A stretch of 64,000 nucleotides of DNA from Paraburkholderia silvatlantica (GTDB lineage Bacteria > Pseudomonadota > Gammaproteobacteria > Burkholderiales > Burkholderiaceae): contig NZ_QEOL01000003.1 of NCBI RefSeq assembly GCF_003096715.1, positions 248,001-312,000 of the forward strand, in the 5' to 3' direction. The translations under genes were made by a program, and so were the position numbers. Positions 41,985 to 51,874 of this stretch are shown here, one piece after another. The notes beneath the pieces were generated by a model, which had not been told where the DNA came from, did no database searches, and saw only the letters and a program-made list of their open reading frames with translations. Every line of letters starts with the position of its first letter. Position 1 is the stretch's first letter.

Positions 41985-43039
41985 CGCGAGCGGCGGTGCC
42001 GCGCTCGTACCGGCCCGGTCGAGTCGCGCACCACCAGCTCGGCAGGCAGCGTGATGCGCTGCGAAGCGGCGTCGATGCCGGCGATCTGCGCGAGCAGCGT
42101 ATTGACCGCCGAACGCGCCATTTGCTGGAACGGCTGGCGAATCGTAGTGAGGGCAGGATGAAACTGCTCGGACATGGGAATGTCGTCGAACCCGATTACG
42201 GAAATGTCGTCGGGCACGCGCAGGCCCGCTTCCCTGACTGCGGCGATCACGCCAAACGCGCTCTGGTCGTTGGCCGTGAAAATCGCGGTGGGTGGATCGG
42301 CGAGGTTGAGCAGGTCGAACGTAACGTCGAACGCCATCATTTGCGAAAGATCTCCCGCGGCAACCAGTGCGTCTTCGCGCGGCAAGCCGAGCTTGGCAAG
42401 CGTGTCGCGATAGCCGCGTTGGCGGTCGCGTACCCCTTCGATGGTTTCGTCGCCGGCGAGGAACGCAATGCGCTTGTGGCCGAGTTCCGCCAGATGTTCG
42501 ACCGCGAGACAGGCGCCGCCGTAATTGTCGACCGACACCGAAGGAAAACCCGTAAGCGTGCCGCGCTGATCGACCACCACCACTGGCACTTTGGCCGTGG
42601 CGAGCGCTTCGAGACAGAGCGATTCGCGCGGCAGGATGGCGAGAATGCCGTCCGAAAACTGTTGAATCAACCCGAGCAGGTCGTGATGCGTATGGCGGTC
42701 TTCGTCGAACACGGTGTACACGAGCATTTCCATGCCCGCGCCGCGCGCCGCGCGGCCTGCGCCGAGCACCAGTTCGCTCGAGAACTGCGTGTCGAGCGTG
42801 GGCGTAATGATGCCGATGATGCCGTTGCGGCCGCCCGAGAGTTTCTGCGCGGTGCGGTTCACGACGTAACCGATGTCCGAAGCGATTCTCAGCACTTCGT
42901 CGCGCGTTTCGCGCGACACGCCCGGGCGTCCGTTGAGCGCGCGCGACGCGGTCATCTGCGACACCCCGGCCAGCTTCGCGACGTGCTCGAGCGTGGGAGT
43001 TTGCCTTGCCATGCGTGGTGTGGGCTTACGAGAGGTCAT
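41963..43039 (-). CDS. LacI-family regulator of the xylo-oligosaccharide operon
   Basis: This 358-residue LacI/GalR regulator has the helix-turn-helix [19 protein letters not shown], hinge and sugar domain from [40 protein letters not shown] is typical. It faces away from the binding-protein gene at 43325 and should repress that operon and itself through the tandem palindromes at 43240-43272. Its 3' end overlaps the toxin gene by 22 bases tail to tail. The Arg/His-rich C-terminal end is encoded in the overlap and is unlike the family. Confidence 0.87.
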   Translation of the reverse strand: MTSRKPTPRMARQTPTLEHVAKLAGVSQMTASRALNGRPGVSRETRDEVLRIASDIGYVVNRTAQKLSGGRNGIIGIITPTLDTQFSSELVLGAGRAARGAGMEMLVYTVFDEDRHTHHDLLGLIQQFSDGILAILPRESLCLEALATAKVPVVVVDQRGTLTGFPSVSVDNYGGACLAVEHLAELGHKRIAFLAGDETIEGVRDRQRGYRDTLAKLGLPREDALVAAGDLSQMMAFDVTFDLLNLADPPTAIFTANDQSAFGVIAAVREAGLRVPDDISVIGFDDIPMSEQFHPALTTIRQPFQQMARSAVNTLLAQIAGIDAASQRITLPAELVVRDSTGPVRARHRRSRHQIVST

Positions 43040-43239
43040 GTCTGCGAAGACTCGCTCGTGACTCGCTGGTTACTCCGCGGATTGGTCGCTCGTCACGTTA
43101 GCGATACCGTTTATGTGCCGGCTATTCTATCAGATGCGCGCTTGTTCGACCCTTGCCGCATATACCGACCTTGCGCACGACGCAAGCTCCGGCGGGGGCT
43201 CACCAGGAAAATCCCGCATAGCCGTAGTTCGCAGCACAG

Positions 43240-43272
43240 CTTAACATCTACTAACGTTAAGGCTAACGTTAA
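43240..43272. promoter_or_regulatory. Tandem LacI operator before the xylo-oligosaccharide operon
   Basis: Two direct copies of CTAACGTTAA (43251-43260 and 43263-43272) follow CTTAACAT. They lie between the divergent LacI and binding-protein genes and 52 bases before the latter's ATG, a position that would block its promoter. The same array is repeated at 40898-40930. Confidence 0.7.
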
Positions 43273-43324
43273 ATCCACAGACAACTCAGGTAGCTCTCAA
43301 AATTCCTAAAGAGGGGACACAAAC

Positions 43325-44620
43325 ATGGCGTACCCAGGTTTCTCCAAGGCGCGGGCGATAGTCGGCGCCACCGCGCTGGCGTTTTCACTGTCGGCCGTCG
43401 TTTCGAACGCCGTCGCGGCGGACACCAGGACGATCACGGTTTGGGATCAGCAGACCAATGCGTCTTCCAGCAAGATCATCCGCGACGCCTCGGAGCGCTT
43501 CGAAAAAGCCGATCCGGGCTACAAGGTCGAGAATTCGCACGTTCTGAACGAGGCCTACAAGACGAAGCTGAAGGTCGCTTTCGGTGCGAACCAGCCGCCG
43601 TGCGTGTTCGAGAACTGGGGCGGCGGCGGCCTGCAGGAATATGTGAAATCCGGTCAGATCGTGGACCTCACGCCGTACCTGAACAAGGACCCGGCGTTTC
43701 GCAACCGCTTCATGCAGTCGTCGTGGAGCGTAACGACGTTTGGCGGCAAGACCTACGGCGTGGCTGCCGAAAACGCGGCGGCCGCGGTGATCTTCTACAA
43801 CAAGGAAGTATTCAAGAAGTACGGCATCACGCCGCCGAAGACGTGGGATGAACTGATGCACGTCGTGGATGTGCTGAAGCAGCACAACGTGGCCGCGTTC
43901 TCGCTCGCGAACAAGAACAAGTGGACGGGCTCGATGTACTACATGTACCTCGTCGACCGTATCGGTGGTCCGCAAGTCGTGAGCGACGCCATCGCAGGAA
44001 AGGGCAAGGGCTTCGAAGATCCGGCGTTCATCGAAGCCGGCAAGCGTATCCAGGAGCTCGTGAAGGCTGGCGCGTTCGCGCCCGGCATCAACGGTCTCGA
44101 CTATGACTCGGGTGCTTCGCGCCGTCTGCTGTATTCGGGCAAGGCCGCGATGGAGCTGATGGGCGCCTGGGAAGCTTCGACGATCGCGAACGAAAATCCG
44201 GGGTTCTCGAAGGATCTCGACTTCTTCGCGTTTCCGAGCGTGCCGGGCGGCAAGGGCGACCCGCGCGACCTGATCGGCACGGTGGGCGACGGCTTCCTGA
44301 GCATTTCGGCCGAGTGCAAGACGCCGGACGCCGCGTTCAAGCTGATCCAGGCGCTGACCGACGACCAGGCGATGCAGGCGCGCGCGTCGGATGACCACAA
44401 GCTCCCGCCGGTCAACAACGTCAAGATCGACGATCCGTTCACGCAGCGTCTGCAGCAACTGCTCGCCGCGGCGCCGAGCGTGCAGCTCTGGTACGACCAG
44501 GCCCTGCCGCCGGCGTTGGGCGAACTGCACAAAGACACGACGCAAGCGCTGTTCGGTTTGTCGCTGACGCCTGAGGCGGCCGCGCAGCAAATGGAAGCCG
44601 CTTCGAAGAAGGGCGGTTGA
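43325..44620 (+). CDS. Sugar ABC transporter substrate-binding protein (family 1)
   Basis: This is a 431-residue binding protein of the oligosaccharide type (xylobiose/raffinose-like). A signal peptide ends SNAVAADTR, followed by [41 protein letters not shown] and [20 protein letters not shown] are typical motifs. It captures the sugar for the permeases at 44681-46432. GAGGGGACACAAAC precedes the ATG, and a hairpin (44642-44669) follows the stop. The ligand is probably a xylo-oligosaccharide, judged from the xylose-oxidising genes downstream. Confidence 0.87.
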   Translation: MAYPGFSKARAIVGATALAFSLSAVVSNAVAADTRTITVWDQQTNASSSKIIRDASERFEKADPGYKVENSHVLNEAYKTKLKVAFGANQPPCVFENWGGGGLQEYVKSGQIVDLTPYLNKDPAFRNRFMQSSWSVTTFGGKTYGVAAENAAAAVIFYNKEVFKKYGITPPKTWDELMHVVDVLKQHNVAAFSLANKNKWTGSMYYMYLVDRIGGPQVVSDAIAGKGKGFEDPAFIEAGKRIQELVKAGAFAPGINGLDYDSGASRRLLYSGKAAMELMGAWEASTIANENPGFSKDLDFFAFPSVPGGKGDPRDLIGTVGDGFLSISAECKTPDAAFKLIQALTDDQAMQARASDDHKLPPVNNVKIDDPFTQRLQQLLAAAPSVQLWYDQALPPALGELHKDTTQALFGLSLTPEAAAQQMEAASKKGG

Positions 44621-44641
44621 TCTCCAGTACCCAGGAAAAGT

Positions 44642-44669
44642 CCGGCTGGCGCCGCAAGGGGCCGGCCGG
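44642..44669 (+). other. mRNA hairpin between binding-protein and permease genes
   Basis: A 9-bp stem with one G-U pair (CCGGCTGGC / GCCGGCCGG) lies 22 bases after the binding-protein stop and 11 bases before the GTG of the permease, with no T-run. It fits the pattern at 35849-35918 and probably sets the ratio of binding protein to permease. Confidence 0.5.
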
Positions 44670-44680
44670 CATAAAAGCTC

Positions 44681-45598
44681 GTGAATATCGCACTTTCCGC
44701 TACACCCGAACGCCGGCTGAAGCTCTCGTCGCAAACGCTCGTCACGGTCGTGTTTCTTGCGCCGGCGCTGCTGCTGCTGGCCGTGTTCCTGCTTTATCCG
44801 CTCGTTTCCAGCTTGCGGCTGTCGCTGCTCGACTGGAATGGCCTCGGCAATACGGCCCGCTATACGGGGCTCGCGAACTGGGCGCGGCTCGCCCATGACA
44901 CGGTGTTCTGGCAATCGCTCAAGAACAACGTGATTCTCGCGCTCGCCTCGATCGTCATTCAGCTTCCCGTCGCGCTCGCGCTCGCCGTGCTGCTGGAAAA
45001 GGCCGGCCGTGGCTCGCGCGTGCTCAAGGTGCTCTATTTTCTGCCGCTGCTCATGTCGAGCGTGGCGATCGGCGTGCTGTTCAAGCAAATCTACGATCCG
45101 AATTTCGGACCGCTGAACGTCGCGTTGCAGGCATTCGGGCTCGATTCTCTCGCGAAGGACTGGCTGGGCGACCCGCACTTCTCGCTGGGCGCGACCATCG
45201 CCGTGATCATCTGGCAGAACGCGCCTTTCTACATGATTCTGTTCCTCGCCGGCCTCTCGTCGATGCCGGCCGAGGTCAACGAGGCGGCGCTGCTCGATGG
45301 CGCTTCCGAGTGGACCATCTTCTGGCGCATCAAGCTGCCGCACCTGCAGGGCACGGTGCGCACGGCCGTGATCCTGTCCGTGCTCGGCTCGCTGCGTTAC
45401 TTCGATCTCGTCTTCGTCATGACGGGCGGCGGCCCCGAGGGCTCGTCCGAGGTGATGGCTACCTATATGTATCGCACGGTGTTCAGTTCGTTCCAGCTCG
45501 GCTACGGCAGCACCATCGGCTCGGCGATGTTCCTGATCGTCATCGCGGTGGCCGCGGTCTCGATGTACTTCACGCGTCGCTACGCAACCGAGGTCTGA
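44681..45598 (+). CDS. Sugar ABC permease, MalF-type
   Basis: This 305-residue permease has six helices and the coupling loop [23 protein letters not shown]. It begins at GTG 44681 and ends 3 bases before the MalG-type gene. The hairpin just upstream leaves little room for a ribosome site, so translation may depend on structure opening. It works with the permease at 45602-46432 and the ATPase at 46489. Confidence 0.9.
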   Translation: MNIALSATPERRLKLSSQTLVTVVFLAPALLLLAVFLLYPLVSSLRLSLLDWNGLGNTARYTGLANWARLAHDTVFWQSLKNNVILALASIVIQLPVALALAVLLEKAGRGSRVLKVLYFLPLLMSSVAIGVLFKQIYDPNFGPLNVALQAFGLDSLAKDWLGDPHFSLGATIAVIIWQNAPFYMILFLAGLSSMPAEVNEAALLDGASEWTIFWRIKLPHLQGTVRTAVILSVLGSLRYFDLVFVMTGGGPEGSSEVMATYMYRTVFSSFQLGYGSTIGSAMFLIVIAVAAVSMYFTRRYATEV

Positions 45599-45601
45599 AC
45601 C

Positions 45602-46432
45602 ATGAACAAGCAATTCCGCTTCCCCCGGGTGACGATTCCGATCCTCGCGCTGATCTGGCTGGCTGTCACGACGGTGCCGTTCATCTTCATGGTCGTGTCG
45701 AGCTTCAAGAGCCAGGAAGAGACGTTCTCGACTTCCGTGTGGGCGCTGCCGGGCCATCTGTACTGGGGCAATTACGCGGCCGTGCTGCAGGGGCCGTTCT
45801 TCACGTATTTCCGTAACAGCCTGTTCACGGTGGGCGTGTCGGTCGCGCTGATCGTCGTCATCAGCGCGATGGCCGCCTATGTGTTTGCGCGCATGCGCTT
45901 CAGGCTGAACAAGCTGCTCTTCGGTCTCGTGGTCGCCGGCATGATCGTGCCGCTGCATGCCACGCTGGTGCCGATCTATCTGCTGACGCGCAACCTCGGT
46001 CTTTACGATACGCAGTTCGCACTGCTCGGGCCGTATGTGGCGCTCAGCCTGCCGGTGTCGATCTTCATCCTGACCGAGTTCATGCGGCAGATTCCGCGCG
46101 AGCTCGAAGAAGCCGCGCAGCTCGACGGCTGCAGTCCGTTCCGCATTTTCTGGCGTATTTTCTTCCCGCTTTCGGGACCGGGGCTCGCCACGGTGGCGAT
46201 CTTCAACGGCATTGGTCTCTGGAACGAGTTCATCTTCGCGTACATGCTCACGTCGACGTCCGAGCACCGGACGCTGCCCCTCGCTATCTGGGACTTCATG
46301 GGGCAATACGCATCGAACATACCCTCGATGCTGTCTGTTCTCGTGCTCACGTCGTTGCCGTTGATCGTTGCCTACGCGTTCGGTCAGGAGCGCGTGATCA
46401 AGGGGATGATGGCCGGCTCGCTCAAGGGCTGA
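45602..46432 (+). CDS. Sugar ABC permease, MalG-type
   Basis: This 276-residue permease has six helices and the coupling loop [23 protein letters not shown]; it ends [15 protein letters not shown] as in MalG-type partners. The ATG lies 3 bases after the MalF-type stop. Its stop lies within an 11-bp tandem duplication (GGGCTGATTCA, 46426-46447). Confidence 0.9.
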   Translation: MNKQFRFPRVTIPILALIWLAVTTVPFIFMVVSSFKSQEETFSTSVWALPGHLYWGNYAAVLQGPFFTYFRNSLFTVGVSVALIVVISAMAAYVFARMRFRLNKLLFGLVVAGMIVPLHATLVPIYLLTRNLGLYDTQFALLGPYVALSLPVSIFILTEFMRQIPRELEEAAQLDGCSPFRIFWRIFFPLSGPGLATVAIFNGIGLWNEFIFAYMLTSTSEHRTLPLAIWDFMGQYASNIPSMLSVLVLTSLPLIVAYAFGQERVIKGMMAGSLKG

Positions 46433-46447
46433 TTCAGGGCTGATTCA
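46426..46447. repeat. 11-bp tandem duplication at the end of the permease gene
   Basis: Two perfect copies of GGGCTGATTCA lie side by side; the first contains the permease stop codon. This is a small slippage duplication and probably has no role. Confidence 0.8.
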
Positions 46448-46488
46448 GGGCCGATCCGCACCGCTAACCGAACTTCGCATACATCGAT

Positions 46489-47619
46489 ATGGCAAGCATT
46501 TCCCTCAATAACGTACAGAAGGCCTACGCGAGCGGCAACGCGGTGATCCGCGACGCCAACCTCGAGGTCGGCAAGAACGAATTCTGCGTGTTCCTCGGGC
46601 CGTCGGGCTGCGGCAAGTCCACGCTGCTGCGCATGATCGCCGGACTCGAATCGATTACCGACGGCGAACTGCGCATCGACGGTGAACGGATGAACGAGGT
46701 CGAACCCGCAAAGCGCAAGGTCGCGATGGTGTTCCAGAACTACGCGCTCTATCCGCATATGAGCGTGTACGAGAACATGGCATTCGGTCTGCGTCAGGCG
46801 AAAGTCGACAAGGCAATCATCGACAAGAAGGTGCGCAGCGCGGCTGCGGCACTGCAGCTCGACAGCTATCTCGAACGCCGCCCCGCAGCGCTTTCCGGCG
46901 GCCAGCGCCAGCGCGTGGCGATCGGGCGTGCGATCGTGCGCGAGCCGGGCGTGTTCCTGTTCGACGAGCCGCTGTCGAATCTCGACGCGGCGCTGCGCGT
47001 GCAGACGCGTACCGAGATCGCGCGTTTGCATCGCGAGTTCAGCGAGGCGAGCGCCGTGTATGTGACGCACGATCAGGTTGAGGCCATGGCGCTGGCCGAT
47101 CGCATCGTGCTTCTGCAGGCGGGCGACGACATGGAGCGGCACGGCAGCGTCGCGCAGGTGGGGGCGCCGCTCGACCTGTATCACCATCCGAAGAGCCGGT
47201 TTGTCGCGGGCTTCATCGGCTCGCCGAAGATGAACTTCTTCGCGGGCACGGTGGTGGGCGGCGACGATGGCGGCGTGGACATCGACCTGCAAAGCGGCGA
47301 GCGCGTGCGTGCGCGTGTGGACGGTTCGCGTGCGCGCGCCGGCATGAAGGTGACGCTCGGTGTGCGTCCGGAGCATCTGCGCGTGGCCGGCGATGCACGC
47401 AGCGAACAGACGCTGGCGTGCCGCGTGAAGCTCGTCGAGCACATGGGCGAGCACAGTTATATCCACGCGACGCAGACCGGCCCGGCCGCGGCGACATTGA
47501 TCGCAAAGGTGCCCGGCGACAGCGCATTGACGCACGATGAAGTGGTCAGGCTTGCGCTGCCAGCCGAGGCTTGCCACGTGTTCGACGATCACGATATGGC
47601 GCTGCGTCGTCTCATCTAG
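46489..47619 (+). CDS. Sugar ABC transporter ATPase (MsmK/UgpC-type)
   Basis: This 376-residue CUT1-type ATPase has Walker A GPSGCGKST, signature LSGGQRQRVAIGRA, Walker B VFLFDEPLSNLD and H-loop YVTHDQ, with a C-terminal regulatory domain (TLGVRPEHLRVAG). It is a close paralogue of the ATPase at 39291-40421, consistent with the two operons being related by duplication or by parallel recruitment. It supplies energy to the permeases at 44681-46432. Confidence 0.9.
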   Translation: MASISLNNVQKAYASGNAVIRDANLEVGKNEFCVFLGPSGCGKSTLLRMIAGLESITDGELRIDGERMNEVEPAKRKVAMVFQNYALYPHMSVYENMAFGLRQAKVDKAIIDKKVRSAAAALQLDSYLERRPAALSGGQRQRVAIGRAIVREPGVFLFDEPLSNLDAALRVQTRTEIARLHREFSEASAVYVTHDQVEAMALADRIVLLQAGDDMERHGSVAQVGAPLDLYHHPKSRFVAGFIGSPKMNFFAGTVVGGDDGGVDIDLQSGERVRARVDGSRARAGMKVTLGVRPEHLRVAGDARSEQTLACRVKLVEHMGEHSYIHATQTGPAAATLIAKVPGDSALTHDEVVRLALPAEACHVFDDHDMALRRLI

Positions 47620-47728
47620 GCCGAGCGCGCCTTTCGCCACGCGCCCCGCGCAACGCCATTTTCAAAAGCACAACTAAACAGACGGCAAGAAAAAAACGCC
47701 GTCTCGTGCAATACCAGGGAGTGAAGCC

Positions 47729-50137
47729 ATGTCGCTTGAACACACCACCGAGATACCGCTTTACCGCCGCTCCAACGCGCCGACCGCGCAACGCGTGGCG
47801 GACCTGCTCGCGCGCATGACGCTCGACGAAAAAATCGCCCAGCTTCACGCCGCGTGGCTGGTGCTCTCGGCCGACGGCGAACACAAGGCGCGCAGCATCG
47901 ATTTCGCGCAAAGCGCCAACAGCCTCACGGTGAACCAGATTCTGCAACACGGTCTTGGGCAGATTACGCGTCCGCTCGGCACGCACACGGTCGATCCCAA
48001 AGAGGGCGTGCGCGCGCTCAACGAATTGCAGCGCAAGATGGTCGAAGACACGCGCCTCGGCATTCCCGTCATGTCGCATGAAGAATGCCTCGTGGGCCTG
48101 ATGATCAAGGACGCGACGCTGTTTCCCTCGCCGCTGAACTACGCGGCGACGTGGAACCCGGGCCTCGTGGGCGAAGTGGGGCGTATCATCGGCGAGCAGG
48201 CGCGCTCGATCGGCTGTCACCAGGGCCTGGCTCCCGTGCTCGACGTGTCGCGCGATCCGCGCTGGGGCCGCACCGAGGAAACGCTCGGCGAAGACCCGTA
48301 TCTGGTGGGCGTGCTCGCGTGCCACTACGTGAACGGTCTGCAAGGCGAGCGGCGCGACGTGCTCGCCACGCTCAAACACTTCGTCGGCCACTCGGCGAGC
48401 GAAGGCGCCCGCAATCACGCGCCCGTGCATGTCGGGCCGCGCGAGTTGAACGACGTGTTCCTGCTGCCGTTCGAAATGGCGGTCAAGCTCGCGCACGCGG
48501 GCTCGATCATGCCGGCCTACCACGATATCGACGGCGTGCCCTGCCATGCGGATCGCACGCTGCTGCACGACACGCTGCGCGAGAAGTGGGGTTTCGAGGG
48601 GCTCGTCGTTGCGGACTATGCTGCCGTCGACCTGCTCTACAGCCATCATGCGGTGGCGCACGACAGCGCATCGGCGGCGGCGCTCGCGTTCAATTCGGGC
48701 CTCGACGTCGAGTTGCCGGGGCACGAGTGCGCGGTCCATCTGAAAGAAGCGCTCGATCGCGGCGAGATCACCGAAGCGACGATCGACACCGCCGTGTCGC
48801 GCGTATTGAGCACGAAGTTCCGCCTTGGCCTTTTCGAGAATCCGTATGTGGATCCCGAACGCGTGGATGTGAAGGGCACGGCGGCGGGCGATACGGCGTA
48901 TCAGGTCGCGCTCGAATCGGCGGTGTTGCTGCGCAATGAAGGCGGCGTGCTGCCGTTGAACGCCAATGGCGTGGAGAAAATCGCGGTGATCGGTCCGACG
49001 GCCGACGACCCGCTCGCGCTGCTCGCCGGCTATAGCTTCCCGGTGCACCTCATCAACTCGGGCGAGCAGTCGGTTGCTTCGATCGCCACGCCGCTGGGGG
49101 CATTGCGCGCGCTGCTGGGCGAGTCGCGCGTGCTGCATGCCAAGGGTTGCGACATCATCAAGACCCGCCGTGCGGGCGCGCCGGTTTTCCCGGGCGACGT
49201 ATCGCTCGATTTGAGCGGTGCCGCCAACCGCGACGAACTGATCAGCAAGGATACCGAAGCGATTCCCGACGCAGTCGAGGCCGCGCGCAAAGCGGACGTG
49301 GCCGTCGTGTTCGTCGGCGATCTGGCGGGCTTGTTCCAGTCCGGCACGGTGGGCGAAGGCTCCGATACGGACAGCCTGGAACTCCCGGGCGTGCAACTGC
49401 AATTGCTCGAGGCCGTGGTCGAGAGCGGCACGCCTACGGTCGTCGTGATGACGGGCGGCCGGCCGTACAACCTGGGCGGCCTCGAAGATCGCATTGCCGC
49501 GCAGATCATGGCGTTTGCGCCGGGCGAGCGCGGCGCCGAAGCGCTTGCCGATCTGCTGGTGGGCCGCGCCGATTTCAGCGGCCGTCTGCCGCTGTCCGTG
49601 CCGAAGAGCGCAGGGGCCGTGCCGTATGTCTACAACCATCGCCTCAAGAGCGCGGGCACGCCGATCGCCTACCACTTCGGAAGCCGCTATCCGTTTGGGT
49701 TCGGCCTCGGCTACACCCGGTTCCGTTACGGCGATCTCGCGGTGGTGCAACGCGAAGTCCCGCTCGAAGACGGCACGGTCGAACTGAGTTTCGCGGTTGA
49801 GAACATCGGCTCGCGCGACGGCACGGAGGTCGTGCAGATTTACGTGCGCGATCGGCACGCGTCCGCGGCACGGCCGGTACGCGAACTCAAGGCGTTTGCA
49901 CGCGTGCCGCTCGCGGCAGGCGCGCGCACTCGCGTGAACGTGAAGCTGCCCGTCGATATGCTCAACTTCACCGACGCGCGCGGCGAGCGCATCGTCGAGC
50001 CGGGCGAGTTCGATCTGATGGTGGGCAGCTCGAGCCGCGACATCCATCTGAGCGGCACGGTCACGGTGGTCGGCAAGGCAACGCGCACGCTTGCACGCGA
50101 CTGGCGCATGCTGAGCGCCGTCGAGGTCGTGTCGTAA
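47729..50137 (+). CDS. GH3 glycosidase (beta-xylosidase or beta-glucosidase)
   Basis: This is an 802-residue GH3 enzyme without a signal peptide, so it should cleave imported oligosaccharides in the cytoplasm. The N-terminal barrel has LAPVLDVSRDPRWGRTEETLGEDPYL, KHFVGHSASEGARNHAPVHV, and the nucleophile Asp296 in GLVVADYAAVDLL; a C-terminal GH3 domain (about 380-650) and a fibronectin-III-like domain (about 690-790) follow. The family includes both beta-glucosidases and beta-xylosidases. Xylose dehydrogenase and lactonase genes downstream favour a beta-xylosidase. It is the fifth gene of the operon. Confidence 0.9.
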   Translation: MSLEHTTEIPLYRRSNAPTAQRVADLLARMTLDEKIAQLHAAWLVLSADGEHKARSIDFAQSANSLTVNQILQHGLGQITRPLGTHTVDPKEGVRALNELQRKMVEDTRLGIPVMSHEECLVGLMIKDATLFPSPLNYAATWNPGLVGEVGRIIGEQARSIGCHQGLAPVLDVSRDPRWGRTEETLGEDPYLVGVLACHYVNGLQGERRDVLATLKHFVGHSASEGARNHAPVHVGPRELNDVFLLPFEMAVKLAHAGSIMPAYHDIDGVPCHADRTLLHDTLREKWGFEGLVVADYAAVDLLYSHHAVAHDSASAAALAFNSGLDVELPGHECAVHLKEALDRGEITEATIDTAVSRVLSTKFRLGLFENPYVDPERVDVKGTAAGDTAYQVALESAVLLRNEGGVLPLNANGVEKIAVIGPTADDPLALLAGYSFPVHLINSGEQSVASIATPLGALRALLGESRVLHAKGCDIIKTRRAGAPVFPGDVSLDLSGAANRDELISKDTEAIPDAVEAARKADVAVVFVGDLAGLFQSGTVGEGSDTDSLELPGVQLQLLEAVVESGTPTVVVMTGGRPYNLGGLEDRIAAQIMAFAPGERGAEALADLLVGRADFSGRLPLSVPKSAGAVPYVYNHRLKSAGTPIAYHFGSRYPFGFGLGYTRFRYGDLAVVQREVPLEDGTVELSFAVENIGSRDGTEVVQIYVRDRHASAARPVRELKAFARVPLAAGARTRVNVKLPVDMLNFTDARGERIVEPGEFDLMVGSSSRDIHLSGTVTVVGKATRTLARDWRMLSAVEVVS

Positions 50138-50158
50138 CGGGCAGGGAAGCGGCAGGGC

Positions 50159-50190
50159 AGGGCGGCGAGTCGTCTGCGGCTCGCCGCCCT
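50159..50190 (+). other. Intra-operon hairpin after the GH3 gene
   Basis: A perfect 11-bp stem (AGGGCGGCGAG / CTCGCCGCCCT) with a 10-base loop lies between the GH3 stop and the SDR gene. GTTTGGGTTCT follows, so it could partly terminate transcription. Confidence 0.55.
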
Positions 50191-50225
50191 GTTTGGGTTC
50201 TGACAAGTCAACACTGGAATATCTG

Positions 50226-50993
50226 ATGTCGTACGCAATCTATCCGAGCCTGGCGGACAAAACCGTCGTTATCACCGGCGGCGGCAGCGGGATTGGCGCC
50301 GCGGTCGTGGAGGCCTTTGCGCAGCAAGGCGCGCGCGTGTTCTTCCTCGACGTGGCCGAACACGATTCGCTGGCTCTCCAGGAGAAGCTTCGCGATGCGA
50401 AGCATCCGCCGCTGTTCAGGCGCTGCGACCTGTGCAGCGTGGACGCCATCGAAAGCGTGTTCGCGTCGATCGTCGATGCCGCGGGACCCGTCGACGTGCT
50501 CGTGAACAATGCAGGCAACGACGATCGCCATGATGTCGGCGAGCTGACCGCAAGTTACTGGGACGGGCGTATCGCCGTGAACCTGCGTCACCAGTTCTTC
50601 TGCGCGCAAGCAGCCGCGAGGGGCATGCGCCAGGCGGGACGCGGCGTGATCCTGAACTTCGGTTCGGTGTCGTGGCACGTCGCCTTGCCGAACCTGCCGA
50701 TCTATCTGACCGCCAAAGCCGGCATCGAAGGTTTGACGCGCGGTCTTGCGCGCGATCTGGGCGGAGCAGGCATTCGCGTGAACTGCATCATTCCCGGCGC
50801 CGTGAAAACGCCGCGGCAGATGAACCTGTGGCAAACGCCGGAGAGCGAGGCGAAAGTCGTTGCGGGGCAGTGTCTGCCACTGCGCATCGAGCCCGAGCAC
50901 GTCGCCCGCATGGCCTTGTTTCTCGCCTCCGACGACGCCTCGCGCTGTTCCGGGCGCGACTACTTCGTCGACGCGGGATGGTACGGAGAATGA
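50226..50993 (+). CDS. SDR dehydrogenase, probable D-xylose 1-dehydrogenase
   Basis: This 255-residue short-chain dehydrogenase has the NAD(P) motif GGGSGIG (18-24), NNAG (94-97), Ser147/Ser149 and YLTAK with Tyr160 and Lys164. It resembles the Caulobacter D-xylose dehydrogenase closely in its start (SYAIYPSL) and in VLVNNAGNDDRH and NLRH. That enzyme oxidises D-xylose to D-xylono-lactone at the head of the Weimberg pathway. ATG 50226 begins the conserved start. The lactonase gene that follows completes this step. L-arabinose is an alternative substrate. Confidence 0.85.
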   Translation: MSYAIYPSLADKTVVITGGGSGIGAAVVEAFAQQGARVFFLDVAEHDSLALQEKLRDAKHPPLFRRCDLCSVDAIESVFASIVDAAGPVDVLVNNAGNDDRHDVGELTASYWDGRIAVNLRHQFFCAQAAARGMRQAGRGVILNFGSVSWHVALPNLPIYLTAKAGIEGLTRGLARDLGGAGIRVNCIIPGAVKTPRQMNLWQTPESEAKVVAGQCLPLRIEPEHVARMALFLASDDASRCSGRDYFVDAGWYGE

Positions 50994-50995
50994 CG

Positions 50996-51874
50996 ATGGC
51001 GCATCCCGTGTGTGTATGGCCGATCGGCGCGGAGCTTGGCGAAGGGCCGCTGTGGCAGGACGCGGAAAGCGCGGTCTATTTCGTCGATATCAAGGGACGC
51101 CGGATCCATCGTCTCGTGGTTACGACCGGAGAGCGCACGACGTGGTACGCGCCGGACCAGGTCGGCTTCATCGCGCCGCTGGGCGAGCGGATTTTCGTGT
51201 GTGGCCTGCCTGACGGCCTGTATCGTTTCGACGCCGTGAGCGGGGAATTCGACAAGCTGGTGGACGTCGAGCCGCATTTGCCGGGCAATCGCCTCAACGA
51301 CGGTTTCGCCGATGCGCACGGACGCCTGTGGTTCGGCTCGATGGACGACGCCGAGGAAACACCGAGCGGCACGCTGTATCGCGTGGACGCGGGCGCGGCG
51401 ATGAGCGCACAGGACAGCGGCTACGTGATCACCAACGGCCCGGCCATGAGCCCGGACGGCCGCACGCTCTATCACAACGACACGATGCGTCGCGTCGTGT
51501 ATGCATTCGACGTCGCCGTTGACGGCACGCTGTCGGGCAAGCGCGTCTTCACCGCAATTGCCGGCGGCGGGCACCCGGACGGCATGGCGGTGGACGCCGA
51601 GGGCTACGTGTGGATCGCGCTGTTCGGCGGCTGGCGCATCGACCGTTATTCGCCCGAAGGCGAACGGGTCGATCAGGTTGCGTTTCCTTGCGCGAACATC
51701 ACGAAGCTCGCGTTCGGCGGGGACGATATGAAGACCGTATACGTTTCCACCGCGTGGAAGGGGCTCACGGCAGCCGAACGCGAGAAACAGCCGCTGGCGG
51801 GCGGCTTGTTCACGTTCCGCTCGCCGGTGCCGGGGCAGGCGCCGGCGAACTGCGCGGCGGCCTTCGCACGTTAG
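50996..51874 (+). CDS. SMP-30-family sugar lactonase (probable xylonolactonase)
   Basis: This 292-residue member of the SMP-30/gluconolactonase family, a six-bladed propeller, begins VCVWPIGAELGEGPLWQDA; Glu16 is a metal ligand and NGPAMSPDGRTLY and HPDGMAVDAEGYVWIA are typical blade segments. It hydrolyses the lactone made by the SDR enzyme upstream to the free aldonic acid. ATG 50996 has GGAG 7 bases upstream; an ATG at 50990 would overlap the SDR stop. The downstream dehydratases needed to finish xylose breakdown are not in this window. Confidence 0.86.
   Translation: MAHPVCVWPIGAELGEGPLWQDAESAVYFVDIKGRRIHRLVVTTGERTTWYAPDQVGFIAPLGERIFVCGLPDGLYRFDAVSGEFDKLVDVEPHLPGNRLNDGFADAHGRLWFGSMDDAEETPSGTLYRVDAGAAMSAQDSGYVITNGPAMSPDGRTLYHNDTMRRVVYAFDVAVDGTLSGKRVFTAIAGGGHPDGMAVDAEGYVWIALFGGWRIDRYSPEGERVDQVAFPCANITKLAFGGDDMKTVYVSTAWKGLTAAEREKQPLAGGLFTFRSPVPGQAPANCAAAFAR

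Noticed and set aside
43385..46306. A 973-codon minus-strand frame over the second binding-protein and permease genes
   Set aside because: It is antisense to three real genes, is very rich in Arg, Glu and His with no recognisable domain, and has no ribosome site.
47612..50206. An 864-codon minus-strand frame over the GH3 gene
   Set aside because: It mirrors the GH3 gene on the opposite strand and has shadow-like composition.
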